Source: Aquabacterium sp.
Lineage (GTDB): Bacteria; Pseudomonadota; Gammaproteobacteria; Burkholderiales; Burkholderiaceae_C
DNA length: 64,000 nt
Reading direction: 5' to 3'
NCBI RefSeq assembly: GCF_016195855.1
Contig: NZ_JACPYU010000002.1
Location: 248,001 to 312,000 of the forward strand
Position 1 is the stretch's first letter; the number at the start of each line of letters is the position of its first letter. The notes beneath the pieces are model-generated. The model did no database searches. It was not told the DNA's origin and saw nothing but the letters and a program-made list of their open reading frames with translations. The position numbers and the translations under genes are program-made. Below, piece by piece: positions 53,512 to 62,334 of this stretch.

Positions 53512-53985
53512 ATGACCGAATCAACAGAGGCCCGCGACATAGCCCATGACACCGAGCATCGCGGCGAAGGCTTCCCGCAGATCCTCCATGACCGCGCACG
53601 CGTGTCCACCGAAGAACTGGTCAAGTTGCTGCTGACCTTGTCCACCGCCGGTGTGGGTGTGTTTTTCATTGCCTTGACGGGCAAGAGCGACCCGCCGTTG
53701 ACGCCTCGTCAGGAGGTGGTGGTGCTGGTGGCCCTGGTGGCCATGTCGCTGGCCACGCTGTGCGGCATGTTGAGCTGGTTTGCCGATGGGCGCCGCAACT
53801 ACCTGTGGGCCACCGCGCTCCAGACCAAGAAGGGCAAGAAGGACGGCCCGCGCGACCAGCTGTTCGTGCAGCGAGACTTCTGGCTGGACGTGGCCAAACG
53901 CGCCTATCAGCTGCTCATGGTGCTGTTCGGTGTGGGTATCGTCGCATCCTTGTACTACCTGGTGTGTCGGGTGTTGCACTGGTAG
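53512..53985 (+). CDS. Small three-helix membrane protein (possible immunity or cargo partner)
   Basis: A 157-residue protein with three hydrophobic segments: LTLSTAGVGVFFIALTG, VVVLVALVAMSLATLCGMLSWF and YQLLMVLFGVGIVASLYYLV. The N-terminal 35 residues are charged and cytoplasm-like. No family recognised. It starts 22 bases after the effector stop and ends the operon. Its place beside a nuclease-like, membrane-active protein invites an immunity or export-partner role, but a chance neighbour is possible. Confidence 0.7.
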   Translation: MTESTEARDIAHDTEHRGEGFPQILHDRARVSTEELVKLLLTLSTAGVGVFFIALTGKSDPPLTPRQEVVVLVALVAMSLATLCGMLSWFADGRRNYLWATALQTKKGKKDGPRDQLFVQRDFWLDVAKRAYQLLMVLFGVGIVASLYYLVCRVLHW

Positions 53986-54073
53986 CCGTGCACAGGGGCA
54001 TGTCAGAGGGTGAGGCTGCAAGGCCTTCTGATAGAGTCCGGCGCATTCGCAGGCCTTGCCCGCCTGGTTCGCC

Positions 54074-56098
54074 ATGAAAAAGCAAAAGCCCTCTGTCCCT
54101 GCCAGCATGCCGCGCGAAGAAGCGCAGCAACTGGTTAACCTGTTCAACGCCGGCCGCTACGCAGATGTCGAGTTGCGCGCGCGCCTGCTGGTGGACCTGT
54201 ACCCGGCCACGCCCTTTGCCTGGAAGATCCTGGGCACCGTGCTGCTGGTGCAGGGCAAGGACGGCCTGCAGGCCTTGCAAAAGACGGTCGAGCTCTTGCC
54301 CACAGACGCCGAGGCCCACAGCAACCTGGGCAATATGTACAAGGCCCTGGGGCGCTATGAAGAGGCTGCTGCCAGCCACCAACGGGCCATCAGGCTCAAG
54401 CCGGACCATGCGCTCGCGCATTACAACCTGGGCATCGTGCTGCGCGACCTGGGCCGCTCGGCCGAGGCCGTGGCGAGCTTTCACCAAGCGATCAAGCTCA
54501 AGCCCGATTTCACCGACGCGCATTTCAACCTCGGCATCGCGCTGACGGACCTGGACCGCTTCGAAGAAGCCGCCGCCAGCTACCGCCAGGCCTTGACCTT
54601 GCAGCCCAAGTTCCTGGGCGCACACTGCAACCTGGGCATCGTCCTGAAGGACATGGGGCGCTATGACGAGGCCGTGGCCGCCTGCCAGCGCCTGCTGGCG
54701 CTCAAGCCCGATGACGCCGCTGCGCACAACAACCTGGGCAACCTGCTCAAGGACCTGGGCCGCCTGGACGAGGCCACCGCGCACTGCCGCGAAGCCCTCA
54801 AGCTCAACCCCGACTACAACGAGGCCGCCAGCAACCTGCTGTTCGCCCTCAACTATGTGGCAGGGCAGCAGCCCGAGGTTTTGTTGAACGAGGCCAGGGC
54901 CTATGGCGAACGTGTTGCCGGTCGGGTCACGCCCTACACCAGCTGGCCCAACACCGTGGACGCAGGCCGCAAGCTGCGCATCGGCCTGGTCTCGGGCGAT
55001 CTCAATCAGCACCCGGTGGGCTTCTTCATGGAAGGCGTCTTGAAGGCCTTGTCAACCCAGGCGGCTGACCGCCTGAGCCTGCACGCCTATGCCACGCAGG
55101 CACGCCGTGACGCCCTGACCGAGCGCCTGCAGACCTGTTGCGACAGCTGGTGCGTGGCCGCCGGCCTGTCTGACCACGCGCTGGCCGAGCGCATCCGCGC
55201 TGACGGCATCGACATCCTGGTGGACCTCTCCGGCCACACGGCGTACAACCGCCTGCCGATGTTCGCGCTCAAGCCGGCGCCCGTGCAGCTCAGCTGGCTG
55301 GGCTACTTCGCGACCACGGGTGTGGCCGCCATCGACTACCTGCTGGCCGACCCGTGGACGGTGCCGCCCGCGCATGAGGCGCATTTCACCGAGCAGATCT
55401 GGCGCCTGCCCGAGACGCGCATGTGCTTCACGCCGCCCGATGCGGATGTGCCGGTGGCGGCGTTGCCAGCATGGGGCAAAGGCCACATCACCTTTGGCTG
55501 CTTCAACAACATCACCAAGCTCAATGACGAGGTGGTGGCCTTGTGGGCCCGTGTGCTCAAGGCCGTGGACGGCAGCCGCCTCATGCTCAAGGCCAAGCAA
55601 CTGGACGAGGCCTCCGTCAAGCAAGGCTTGCTGAGCCGCTTCGAGGCCCAGGGCATCGACCCATCTCGGTTGACGCTGGCGGGCCGCTCACCGCGCGCCG
55701 AGTACCTGGCCGCTTATGGCGAGGTCGACATCGGCCTGGACCCCTTCCCCTTCACCGGCGGCACCACCAGCGCCGAGAGCCTGTGGATGGGCGTGCCTGT
55801 GCTCACGCTGGACGGCGACCGCCTGGTCTCGCGCCAGGGTGTGGGCCTGATGATGAACGCGGGCTTGCCGGACTGGGTGGCCCGGGATGCCGATGATTAC
55901 TTGGCCAAGGCTGTGGCGCATGCCGCCAATGTGCCCGCCCTGGCGGCCTTGCGAGCGGGCTTGCGCCAGCAGGTGCTGGCCTCACCGGTTTTCGATGGCG
56001 CGCGCTTTGCACGCCATCTGGAAGCGGCCTGGCAAGGGATGTGGGCCCAGTGGTGCAACAAGCAGTGCAACAACAAGGGTGTGACAACAGATGCGTGA
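54074..56098 (+). CDS. TPR/O-GlcNAc transferase-like glycosyltransferase (GT41)
   Basis: A 674-residue protein with six or seven TPR units in the first 260 residues (AHSNLGNMYKALGRYEEAAA, AHYNLGIVLRDLGRSAEA and similar). A GT41/SPINDLY catalytic region follows: RIGLVSGDLNQHPVGFFMEG, VDLSGHTAYNRL, QLSWLGYFATTGVAAIDY, FGCFNNITKLND, LDPFPFTGGTTSAESLWMG. It should add a sugar (GlcNAc or fucose type) to protein Ser/Thr. Start at 54074; a TTG at 54056 is weaker. The targets are unknown; it sits just after the eCIS operon but has its own spacing. Confidence 0.92.
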   Translation: MKKQKPSVPASMPREEAQQLVNLFNAGRYADVELRARLLVDLYPATPFAWKILGTVLLVQGKDGLQALQKTVELLPTDAEAHSNLGNMYKALGRYEEAAASHQRAIRLKPDHALAHYNLGIVLRDLGRSAEAVASFHQAIKLKPDFTDAHFNLGIALTDLDRFEEAAASYRQALTLQPKFLGAHCNLGIVLKDMGRYDEAVAACQRLLALKPDDAAAHNNLGNLLKDLGRLDEATAHCREALKLNPDYNEAASNLLFALNYVAGQQPEVLLNEARAYGERVAGRVTPYTSWPNTVDAGRKLRIGLVSGDLNQHPVGFFMEGVLKALSTQAADRLSLHAYATQARRDALTERLQTCCDSWCVAAGLSDHALAERIRADGIDILVDLSGHTAYNRLPMFALKPAPVQLSWLGYFATTGVAAIDYLLADPWTVPPAHEAHFTEQIWRLPETRMCFTPPDADVPVAALPAWGKGHITFGCFNNITKLNDEVVALWARVLKAVDGSRLMLKAKQLDEASVKQGLLSRFEAQGIDPSRLTLAGRSPRAEYLAAYGEVDIGLDPFPFTGGTTSAESLWMGVPVLTLDGDRLVSRQGVGLMMNAGLPDWVARDADDYLAKAVAHAANVPALAALRAGLRQQVLASPVFDGARFARHLEAAWQGMWAQWCNKQCNNKGVTTDA

Positions 56099-56645
56099 CG
56101 AATCCTTGCCTGCGTTGGCTCCGGCTTCATCGGCGCCGCCCAATCGGTTTGCCCGCCTGCTGAACAGGTTGCAGGCCTTGCCGCCAGCGTGGCGTTTGCG
56201 CCTGGTGGGTTTCGGCTTTGGCCTATACACCCCCTACTTCCGCACCAACCGCTGCCGCATCCTCAAGCTGGAGCCGCACCGGGTCACGGTGGGCATCAAG
56301 CTGGCGCGCCGGGTGCGCAACCATGTGGGCGGCATCCACGCCGTGGCGGCCACCCTCGCTGCCGAGTACGCCAGTGGCCTGTTGGTGGGCCAGCACGTGC
56401 CTGACAGCGCCATCGTCGTTGTCAAGACCATCCACATCGAGCTGCGCAAGCCCAACCGCGGGCATGTGCGCGCCACGGCCTGCCTCACGCCACCAGAGAC
56501 CCAACTCATGGGCATGGAGCCCAAGGGCAGCCTGACGGTACCGATCACCATCGAGGACGCGCAGGGCCAGACGCCGATCACGGGTTACATGGAAATGGCC
56601 TGGTTGCCCAAGAAGCGCAAGCCGGAGCCGGACGCGATCAAGTAG
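56091..56645 (+). CDS. DUF4442 hotdog-fold protein
   Basis: A 184-residue protein of DUF4442, thioesterase-like hotdog proteins. Marks are PYFRTNRCRILKLEPHRV, NHVGGIHAVAATLAAEYASG and a VKTIHIELRKPNRG strand. The catalytic role is not proven for this family; acyl-CoA binding or hydrolysis is plausible. It overlaps the preceding glycosyltransferase stop by eight bases, so the two are co-transcribed. Confidence 0.85.
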   Translation: MRDESLPALAPASSAPPNRFARLLNRLQALPPAWRLRLVGFGFGLYTPYFRTNRCRILKLEPHRVTVGIKLARRVRNHVGGIHAVAATLAAEYASGLLVGQHVPDSAIVVVKTIHIELRKPNRGHVRATACLTPPETQLMGMEPKGSLTVPITIEDAQGQTPITGYMEMAWLPKKRKPEPDAIK

Positions 56646-56648
56646 ACC

Positions 56649-57215
56649 ATGAAGATCGCGATCCGTCTTGCCGTGCTGCTGTTGGTGGTTGCGCCGCTCC
56701 TGGCCTGGTTCGTGGTGAAGCCGGTGCGTGTTGTGGCACCAAGGTGGGCCGGCCTGACGTGCCAGAGCCAAGGCGTTTGCGTCGAATCACCCGAGCAGCT
56801 TGCGGCCGCGACGGCGCTCTATCGCGATGCCGTTGCTTTTGTTGACGGGCAGGTTGGCGTGCTTGAAGGCCATCCCGTGATCGTCTTCTGCGCCACGGAG
56901 GCTTGCGCCGACATGTTTGGCCTGGGCGCTCGCGCAGCCGTCACGGTCGGCACCATGGGGACGGTCATCGGGCCCAGGGCGTGGAAACCGTACTACGTGC
57001 GACACGAACTCATCCACCACCTTCAGGGGCAACGGTTTGGCGTGTTGCGCCGGATGTTGATGCCGTCCTGGCTCATTGAGGGCATGGCGTACTCGCTCAG
57101 CCAGGACCCTCGTGCCACCTTGGCGGCACCATGGCAGCAGGACCGTGCGCAGTTCAATGCCTGGCTTGGGCGGGTTGGGCTGTCACGCATGTGGCAAGAG
57201 GCGCGGGGTTTGTGA
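56649..57215 (+). CDS. Membrane-anchored metallopeptidase-like protein
   Basis: A 188-residue protein with an N-terminal membrane anchor or signal (AIRLAVLLLVVAPLLAWFVV). The motif RHELIHHLQG (His119, Glu120, His123) and a downstream WLIEGMAYSL (Glu near 144) give an HExxH plus glutamate set, as in gluzincin-type zinc peptidases. Two cysteine pairs lie in the mature part (TCQSQGVC, FCATEAC). It would act outside the inner membrane. Third gene after the glycosyltransferase, three bases from the previous stop. Confidence 0.78.
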   Translation: MKIAIRLAVLLLVVAPLLAWFVVKPVRVVAPRWAGLTCQSQGVCVESPEQLAAATALYRDAVAFVDGQVGVLEGHPVIVFCATEACADMFGLGARAAVTVGTMGTVIGPRAWKPYYVRHELIHHLQGQRFGVLRRMLMPSWLIEGMAYSLSQDPRATLAAPWQQDRAQFNAWLGRVGLSRMWQEARGL

Positions 57216-57228
57216 TGCACCGTTGCGG

Positions 57229-57253
57229 TTGACATCCCGCTCCACTACAGTGG
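57229..57253 (+). promoter_or_regulatory. Possible promoter element and 12-bp palindrome before the VOC gene
   Basis: A consensus -35 TTGACA (57229-57234) is followed by the perfect palindrome CCACTACAGTGG (57242-57253). No good -10 lies 16-18 bases on, so the promoter is uncertain. The palindrome may be a regulator site for the VOC gene at 57288. Confidence 0.3.
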
Positions 57254-57287
57254 TGTTCAACATCTGAACCAACGCAAGGAGTCTTGA

Positions 57288-57674
57288 ATGATCGACCACA
57301 CCGGCATCCTCGTTTCGGACTTTGCCAAGAGCAAGGCCTTCTACCTGCAAGCGCTGGCGCCCATCGGCTACACCCTGCTTCTGGAGCTGCCCGCCGCCGT
57401 CACGGGCCACACGGATGTGGCCGGTTTTGGCGAGGCCCCCAAGCCGGATTTCTGGATCAGCCGTGGCGCGCCCAACAAGCCTCCGATCCACATCGCGTTT
57501 CGTGCAACTTCACGCGCCATGGTGGACGCCTTCTACCAGGCTGCCATGGCGGCGGGTGGTGCGGACAATGGCCCACCGGGTCTGCGGCCGCATTACCACC
57601 CGAACTATTACGGGGCCTTCGTGCTGGACCCGGACGGGCACAACATCGAAGCCGTCTGCCACGACGCGGCTTGA
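57288..57674 (+). CDS. VOC-fold protein (glyoxalase/bleomycin-resistance/dioxygenase superfamily)
   Basis: A 128-residue protein with the two paired beta-alpha-beta modules of the VOC fold. Metal-ligand candidates are His4 in MIDHTGILVSD, His in PIHIAFRA, His in YHPNYYGAFVLDPDGHN and Glu in NIEAVCH. A single VOC unit usually dimerises. The substrate is unknown. The AAGGAG site seven bases before the ATG is strong. Confidence 0.88.
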   Translation: MIDHTGILVSDFAKSKAFYLQALAPIGYTLLLELPAAVTGHTDVAGFGEAPKPDFWISRGAPNKPPIHIAFRATSRAMVDAFYQAAMAAGGADNGPPGLRPHYHPNYYGAFVLDPDGHNIEAVCHDAA

Positions 57675-57740
57675 TTGGCATCGCAGGCGGCGCTGCAAGC
57701 CAGGCGCTGCAGCCGGTGCTTCATCGCGATGGGCCACCGC

Positions 57741-58628
57741 TCACTGCGGCGGCTGGTACATCCGGATGATGGACGAGAAGTCCAGCTTGCCCTGCCCCTG
57801 CTGGCTCCAGGCCTGGTAGAGCTGCTGTGCCAGCGCGCCCAGCATCAAGGGCTGATGGGCACCCTTGGCCGCATCCGTGGCCAGGGCCAGGTCCTTGAGC
57901 ATCAGGTCCACGCCAAAGCCGCCTGTGTAGCCGCGTGAGGCGGGCACCGCGTCCATCACGCCGGGGAAGGGGTTGTAGGTGTCGGCGCTCCAGCAGCGGC
58001 CCGACGAGGTGTTGATGATGCCGGCCAGCACCTTGGTGTCGATGCCCAAGGACGCGCCCAGCGTCATGGCCTCGGACACGCCGATCATCGAGATCGCCAG
58101 CAGCAGGTTGTTGCAGATCTTGGCGACCTGGCCGGTGCCAGTGCCACCGCAGTGCACGATGTTTTTACCCATGGCCTGCAGCACCGGCTGGGCCTGCGCG
58201 AACAGGGCCTCGTCGGCGCCCACCATGAAGGTCAGCGTGCCCGCCGTGGCCCCACCCGTGCCACCGGATACCGGCGCATCCGCAAAGGGGTTGCCTTGCG
58301 CGGTGCAGCGCTCGGCCAGGCGGCGTGCGGTGGCCGGGTCGATGGTGCTGCAGTCCACGATGGGCACGCCTTTGGTGGCGCCCGACAACACGCCTTGCAG
58401 CCCGGTCAACACGGCCTCGACATGCGCGGGTGCCGGCAGCATCGTCAGCACGAACGCCGCCTCTCGCGCGGCCTCGGCGGGCGAGGCGGCAGACTTGGCG
58501 CCCTCGGCCACCAGGCCTGCCACGGCCTCTTTGTTGAGGTCGAACACGGTGACCACGTGGCCCGCCTTGACGAGGTTGCGGGCCATGGGCCCGCCCATAT
58601 TGCCCAGGCCGATGAAGGCGATGTTCAT
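57741..58628 (-). CDS. mmsB: 3-hydroxyisobutyrate dehydrogenase
   Basis: MmsB oxidises 3-hydroxyisobutyrate to methylmalonate semialdehyde with NAD in valine breakdown. The 295-residue protein has the NAD-binding GLGNMGGPMARNLVKAGH, the substrate loop DAPVSGGTGGATAGTLTFMVG, and the helix GQVAKICNNLLLA with the catalytic lysine. It is the last gene of the minus-strand operon, directly after mmsA. Confidence 0.95.
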   Translation of the reverse strand: MNIAFIGLGNMGGPMARNLVKAGHVVTVFDLNKEAVAGLVAEGAKSAASPAEAAREAAFVLTMLPAPAHVEAVLTGLQGVLSGATKGVPIVDCSTIDPATARRLAERCTAQGNPFADAPVSGGTGGATAGTLTFMVGADEALFAQAQPVLQAMGKNIVHCGGTGTGQVAKICNNLLLAISMIGVSEAMTLGASLGIDTKVLAGIINTSSGRCWSADTYNPFPGVMDAVPASRGYTGGFGVDLMLKDLALATDAAKGAHQPLMLGALAQQLYQAWSQQGQGKLDFSSIIRMYQPPQ

Positions 58629-58659
58629 GCTGCTCAGCTCCTTGTTTGCCTTGCCGCGT

Positions 58660-60192
58660 TCAGCGCAGGCTGATGGTGGTGTTCACGCCCGTGTTGACGC
58701 TGCTGTCGTCGAACCAGCGCGCGGTCACGGTCTTGGTTTGCGTGTAGAACTGGACGACCTGCTTGCCATACGGCCCCAGGTCACCCAGCTTGGAGCCACG
58801 CGAGCCCGTGAAGCTGAAGAAAGGCACAGGCACGGGGATGGGCACATTGATGCCGACCTGGCCCACATCAATCTCGCTCTGGAACTTGCGCGCCGCGGCG
58901 CCGCTTTGGGTGAACAGGCCCACGCCGTTGCCAAAGGGGTTGGCGTTGACCAGGGCAATGGCCTCGTCCAGCGTGTCCACGCACAGCGTGATCAGCACGG
59001 GGCCGAAGATCTCTTGCGTGTAGACCTGCATGTTCGTCTTGACGCCACCGAACACGGTGGGGCCCACGAAGTTGCCGCGCTCGTAACCCGGCACGCTGAT
59101 GCCGCGGCCATCGAGCAGCAGCTCGGCGCCTTCGGCCACGCCGGTGGCGATCAGCGCTTCAATGCGGGCCTTGGCGCGCGGCGAGATCACGGGGCCCACG
59201 TCGGTGCCCGCTTGCACGCCCGCGTTGACCTTGAGCAGCCTGGCGCGGGCCACCACATCGGGCAGCCAGTCTTTGGCTGCGCCCACAAACACCGCCACCG
59301 AGGTGGCCATGCAACGCTGGCCGGCCGCACCGAAGGCCGCGCCCACCAGGGCGTTGAGCGACTGCTCCTTGTTGGCGTCCGGCAGGATCACGGCGTGGTT
59401 CTTGGCGCCCATCATGGACTGCGCGCGCTTGCCGTGCTGGCTGGCCAGGTTGTAGACGTGCGTGCCCACTTCGGTCGAGCCCACGAAGGACACGGCCACG
59501 ATATCGGGGTGCGTGCACAGCGCATCGACCACGTCCTTGCCGCCGTGCACGACGTTGAGCACGCCGGCTGGCACACCGGCCTGCAGGGCCAGGGCCACGA
59601 GCTCCATGGTGGACATCGGGTCCTGCTCGGAGGGCTTGAGCACGAAGGTGTTGCCGCACACGATGGCCATGGGGAACATCCACAGCGGGATCATGGCGGG
59701 GAAGTTGAAGGGCGTGATGCCCGCGCACACGCCGATGGGCTGGCGCAGGGTGTAGGTGTCCACGCCATTGGCCACGTTCTCGGCCAGCTCGCCCAGTTGC
59801 AGCGTGCCCACCGAGCAGGCGTGCTCCACCACTTCCAGGCCGCGGATGATGTCGCCCTCGGCATCGGCCAGGGTCTTGCCCTGCTCGTTGGTCAGCACGC
59901 CAGCGATGCGGCTGAGGTGCTCGCGCAGCAGGGCCTGAAAGCGCAGCATGATGCGCATGCGCACGGCCAGCGGCGTGGTCTTCCAGGTCTTGAACGCGGC
60001 CTTGGCCGAGGCGATGGCGGCGTTGACCTCATCGGGTGTGGCAAAGGGCACCTGCGCCAGCACCTCTTGCGTGGCCGGGTTGATGATGGGGCGGCGCTCG
60101 GCGGAGGTGGAGTCCACGAACTCGCCGTTGATCAGGAGGCGCACGGTGTGCGTGCCATCGGTGTTGCCGTACAGGCTGGGGGTGAGACTCAT
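58660..60192 (-). CDS. mmsA: Methylmalonate-semialdehyde dehydrogenase (CoA-acylating)
   Basis: MmsA converts methylmalonate semialdehyde, CoA and NAD to propionyl-CoA. The 510-residue protein has the family's [37 protein letters not shown] and GAAGQRCMA, where the cysteine is the catalytic nucleophile. The ALDH C-terminal [16 protein letters not shown] is present, with the arginines typical of MmsA. Twelve bases separate it from the upstream dehydrogenase gene. Confidence 0.96.
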   Translation of the reverse strand: MSLTPSLYGNTDGTHTVRLLINGEFVDSTSAERRPIINPATQEVLAQVPFATPDEVNAAIASAKAAFKTWKTTPLAVRMRIMLRFQALLREHLSRIAGVLTNEQGKTLADAEGDIIRGLEVVEHACSVGTLQLGELAENVANGVDTYTLRQPIGVCAGITPFNFPAMIPLWMFPMAIVCGNTFVLKPSEQDPMSTMELVALALQAGVPAGVLNVVHGGKDVVDALCTHPDIVAVSFVGSTEVGTHVYNLASQHGKRAQSMMGAKNHAVILPDANKEQSLNALVGAAFGAAGQRCMATSVAVFVGAAKDWLPDVVARARLLKVNAGVQAGTDVGPVISPRAKARIEALIATGVAEGAELLLDGRGISVPGYERGNFVGPTVFGGVKTNMQVYTQEIFGPVLITLCVDTLDEAIALVNANPFGNGVGLFTQSGAAARKFQSEIDVGQVGINVPIPVPVPFFSFTGSRGSKLGDLGPYGKQVVQFYTQTKTVTARWFDDSSVNTGVNTTISLR

Positions 60193-60204
60193 GGTGTGCT
60201 TTCT

Positions 60205-61347
60205 TCAAATATGGCGGGCGATCACGATCTTCTGGATCTCGCTGGTGCCCTCGTAGATCTGGGTGATGCGGGCGTCGCGGTAATGGCGGGCCACGGGGTA
60301 GTCTTCCAGGAAGCCGTAGCCCCCGTGGATCTGGATGGCTTTGGAGCACACCCACTCGGCGGTTTCGGATGCAAACAGCTTGGCCTGCGAGGCCTCGGAG
60401 ATGCAGGGCACACCCGCCGTGCGCAGGCGCGCAGCGTGGTGCACCAGCAGGCGCGCTGCGTTCAGGCGGGTGTGCATGTCGGCCAGCATATGCGAGATGG
60501 CCTGGTGCTGGTCAATGGGCTTGCCGAACTGCACGCGCTCGGCGGCATAGGCCTTGGCGGCCTCCAGCGCGGCCCGCGCGATGCCCACGGCCTGCGCCGC
60601 GATGCCGATGCGCCCGCCCTCCAGGTTCGACAAGGCAATCTTCAGGCCCTCGCCGCGCTGGCCCAGCAGGTTGGCGGCGGGCACGCGGCAGTTTTCCAGC
60701 GTGATGGCACAGGTGTCCGACGCGCGGATGCCCATCTTGCTTTCCTTGCGCGCCACCGTGAAGCCCGGCGTGGCCGTGTCCACGATGAAGGCCGACAGGC
60801 CCTTCTTGCCCAGCTCGGGGTCGGTCACGGCGAACACGATGGCCATGCCGGCGCGCTCGCCATTGGTGGTGAACTGCTTGCTGCCGCTGAGCAACCACGT
60901 GTCCCCATCCAGCACGGCGCGGGTCTTCATGGCGTCGGCTTCGGAGCCCGATTGTGGCTCGGTCAGGCAGAAGGCGCCGATGACCTCACCCGTGGCCAGC
61001 CGGGGCAGCCACTGCGCTTGCTGTGCGGGCGTGCCGAACTTGAGGATGGGCACGCAGCCCACCGAGTTGTGCACGCTCATCAGCGTCGAGCACGAGGCAC
61101 AACCGGCGGCCACCTCTTCGATGGCCATGGCGTAGCTCAGGTCATCGGTGCGCGAGCCGCCCAGCTCAGGCGGCACCAGCATGCCCAGCAGGCCCAACTC
61201 GCCCATCTGCCTGACCACGTTGTCGGGCAGCTGGCCGGCCTGGTCCCATTGGGCGGCGTGGGGGGCCAACACGCCTTGCGCAAAGTCTCGGGCCGCGTCG
61301 CGCACCAGGCGCTGGTCTTCGGTCAGCAGGGCATCCATGTTGCTCAT
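60205..61347 (-). CDS. Acyl-CoA dehydrogenase (isobutyryl-/short-branched-chain type)
   Basis: The 380-residue protein has the full acyl-CoA dehydrogenase set: [78 protein letters not shown] and the C-terminal [15 protein letters not shown]. The catalytic glutamate of this family lies in the YEGTSE region. Position beside mmsA and mmsB suggests isobutyryl-CoA (valine pathway), though 2-methylbutyryl-CoA is possible. Confidence 0.93.
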   Translation of the reverse strand: MSNMDALLTEDQRLVRDAARDFAQGVLAPHAAQWDQAGQLPDNVVRQMGELGLLGMLVPPELGGSRTDDLSYAMAIEEVAAGCASCSTLMSVHNSVGCVPILKFGTPAQQAQWLPRLATGEVIGAFCLTEPQSGSEADAMKTRAVLDGDTWLLSGSKQFTTNGERAGMAIVFAVTDPELGKKGLSAFIVDTATPGFTVARKESKMGIRASDTCAITLENCRVPAANLLGQRGEGLKIALSNLEGGRIGIAAQAVGIARAALEAAKAYAAERVQFGKPIDQHQAISHMLADMHTRLNAARLLVHHAARLRTAGVPCISEASQAKLFASETAEWVCSKAIQIHGGYGFLEDYPVARHYRDARITQIYEGTSEIQKIVIARHI

Positions 61348-61359
61348 GATGGCGCCCTC

Positions 61360-62136
61360 TTACTTGGCCGCCATGCGGATGCCGCCGTCAATGCGGATCA
61401 CCTCGCCATTGAGGTACTCGTTGTCGACGATGCTGCGCACCATGGCGGCGAACTCGGCCGGCTTGCCCAGGCGCGAGGGGTGGGGCACCGAGCGGCCCAG
61501 CGAGTCCTGCACCTCTTGTGGCAGCCCCAGCAGCATGGGCGTCTCGAAAATGCCGGGGGCGATGGTCATGACGCGCACGCGGTCACGCGCCAGCTCGCGT
61601 GCGGCGGGCAAGGTCATGGCCACCACGCCACCTTTGGATGCCGAATACGCGGCCTGGCCGATCTGGCCGTCGAAGGCGGCAACGGAGGCGGTGTTGATGA
61701 TCACGCCTTGCGAGGCAGTGGGCTCGTTCGACCCGCCGGGCACGCCCGACTGGATCATGGCCGGCACGGCCAGGCGCATCATGTTGAAGGTGCCGATCAG
61801 GTTGACGGTGATGGTGCGGGTGAAGGAGTCCAGCCGGTGCGGGCCGTTCTTGCCGTGGATTTTCTCGGCCGGGCCGATGCCCGCGGCGTTGACCAGCACG
61901 TCCAGACGGCCAAAGCGCTGCAGCGCGGTCTGCACGGCGGCCTGGCCGCTGTCTTCGTCGGTGACGTTGGTCTTGACGTAGACCAGGTTCTCGGACGGGG
62001 CAAACGTGCCCTCGCGGGGCTCGGCCAGGTCGGCGATCACCACGCGGGCGCCGGCTTGCAAGGCCATCTGGGCGGTGGCGGCCCCCAGGCCGGAGGCGCC
62101 GCCGGTGATCAGAAAGACGCTGTCGGAAACTTGCAT
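61360..62136 (-). CDS. 3-hydroxyacyl-CoA dehydrogenase of the SDR family (HSD17B10-type)
   Basis: A 258-residue short-chain dehydrogenase. It has the NAD loop ITGGASGLGAATAQ, the NAAG motif, the catalytic Tyr-Lys in YSASKGGVVAM, and the type-2 long form (SQGVIINTASVAAFDGQIGQ). This subfamily oxidises 3-hydroxy-2-methylbutyryl-CoA and related thioesters in isoleucine breakdown. First gene of the branched-chain operon, divergent from an AraC regulator. Confidence 0.93.
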   Translation of the reverse strand: MQVSDSVFLITGGASGLGAATAQMALQAGARVVIADLAEPREGTFAPSENLVYVKTNVTDEDSGQAAVQTALQRFGRLDVLVNAAGIGPAEKIHGKNGPHRLDSFTRTITVNLIGTFNMMRLAVPAMIQSGVPGGSNEPTASQGVIINTASVAAFDGQIGQAAYSASKGGVVAMTLPAARELARDRVRVMTIAPGIFETPMLLGLPQEVQDSLGRSVPHPSRLGKPAEFAAMVRSIVDNEYLNGEVIRIDGGIRMAAK

Positions 62137-62190
62137 GGTGGGTGCCTCAGTGGGGTGAACGGGGTGAGCAGATGGTTTATGGTTGCCGCT

Positions 62191-62209
62191 GGCCCGGACA
62201 AGTCGGGCC
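62191..62209. promoter_or_regulatory. Hairpin in the divergent regulator/operon intergenic region
   Basis: GGCCCG (62191-62196) and CGGGCC (62204-62209) with a 7-base loop GACAAGT, between the branched-chain operon start and the AraC gene. It could be an operator half-site pair or an untranslated-leader hairpin. Confidence 0.35.
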
Positions 62210-62334
62210 TTGCCCAGATCCTAGGCAGATGCCACCCTGTTTTCGATGCCCAAATCCGTCAATATCGCTGCACGTTCCAGCCAGTCACTCGGTGCTATCC
62301 CTGGTGACACGGCCGCCTCGCCAGGGAGGCCGGC

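Noticed and set aside
57979..62307. Very long open frame (about 1440 codons) on the plus strand opposite the branched-chain operon
   Set aside because: It is antisense to four well-identified genes and its composition (His/Gly/Ala-rich) is that of a shadow frame.
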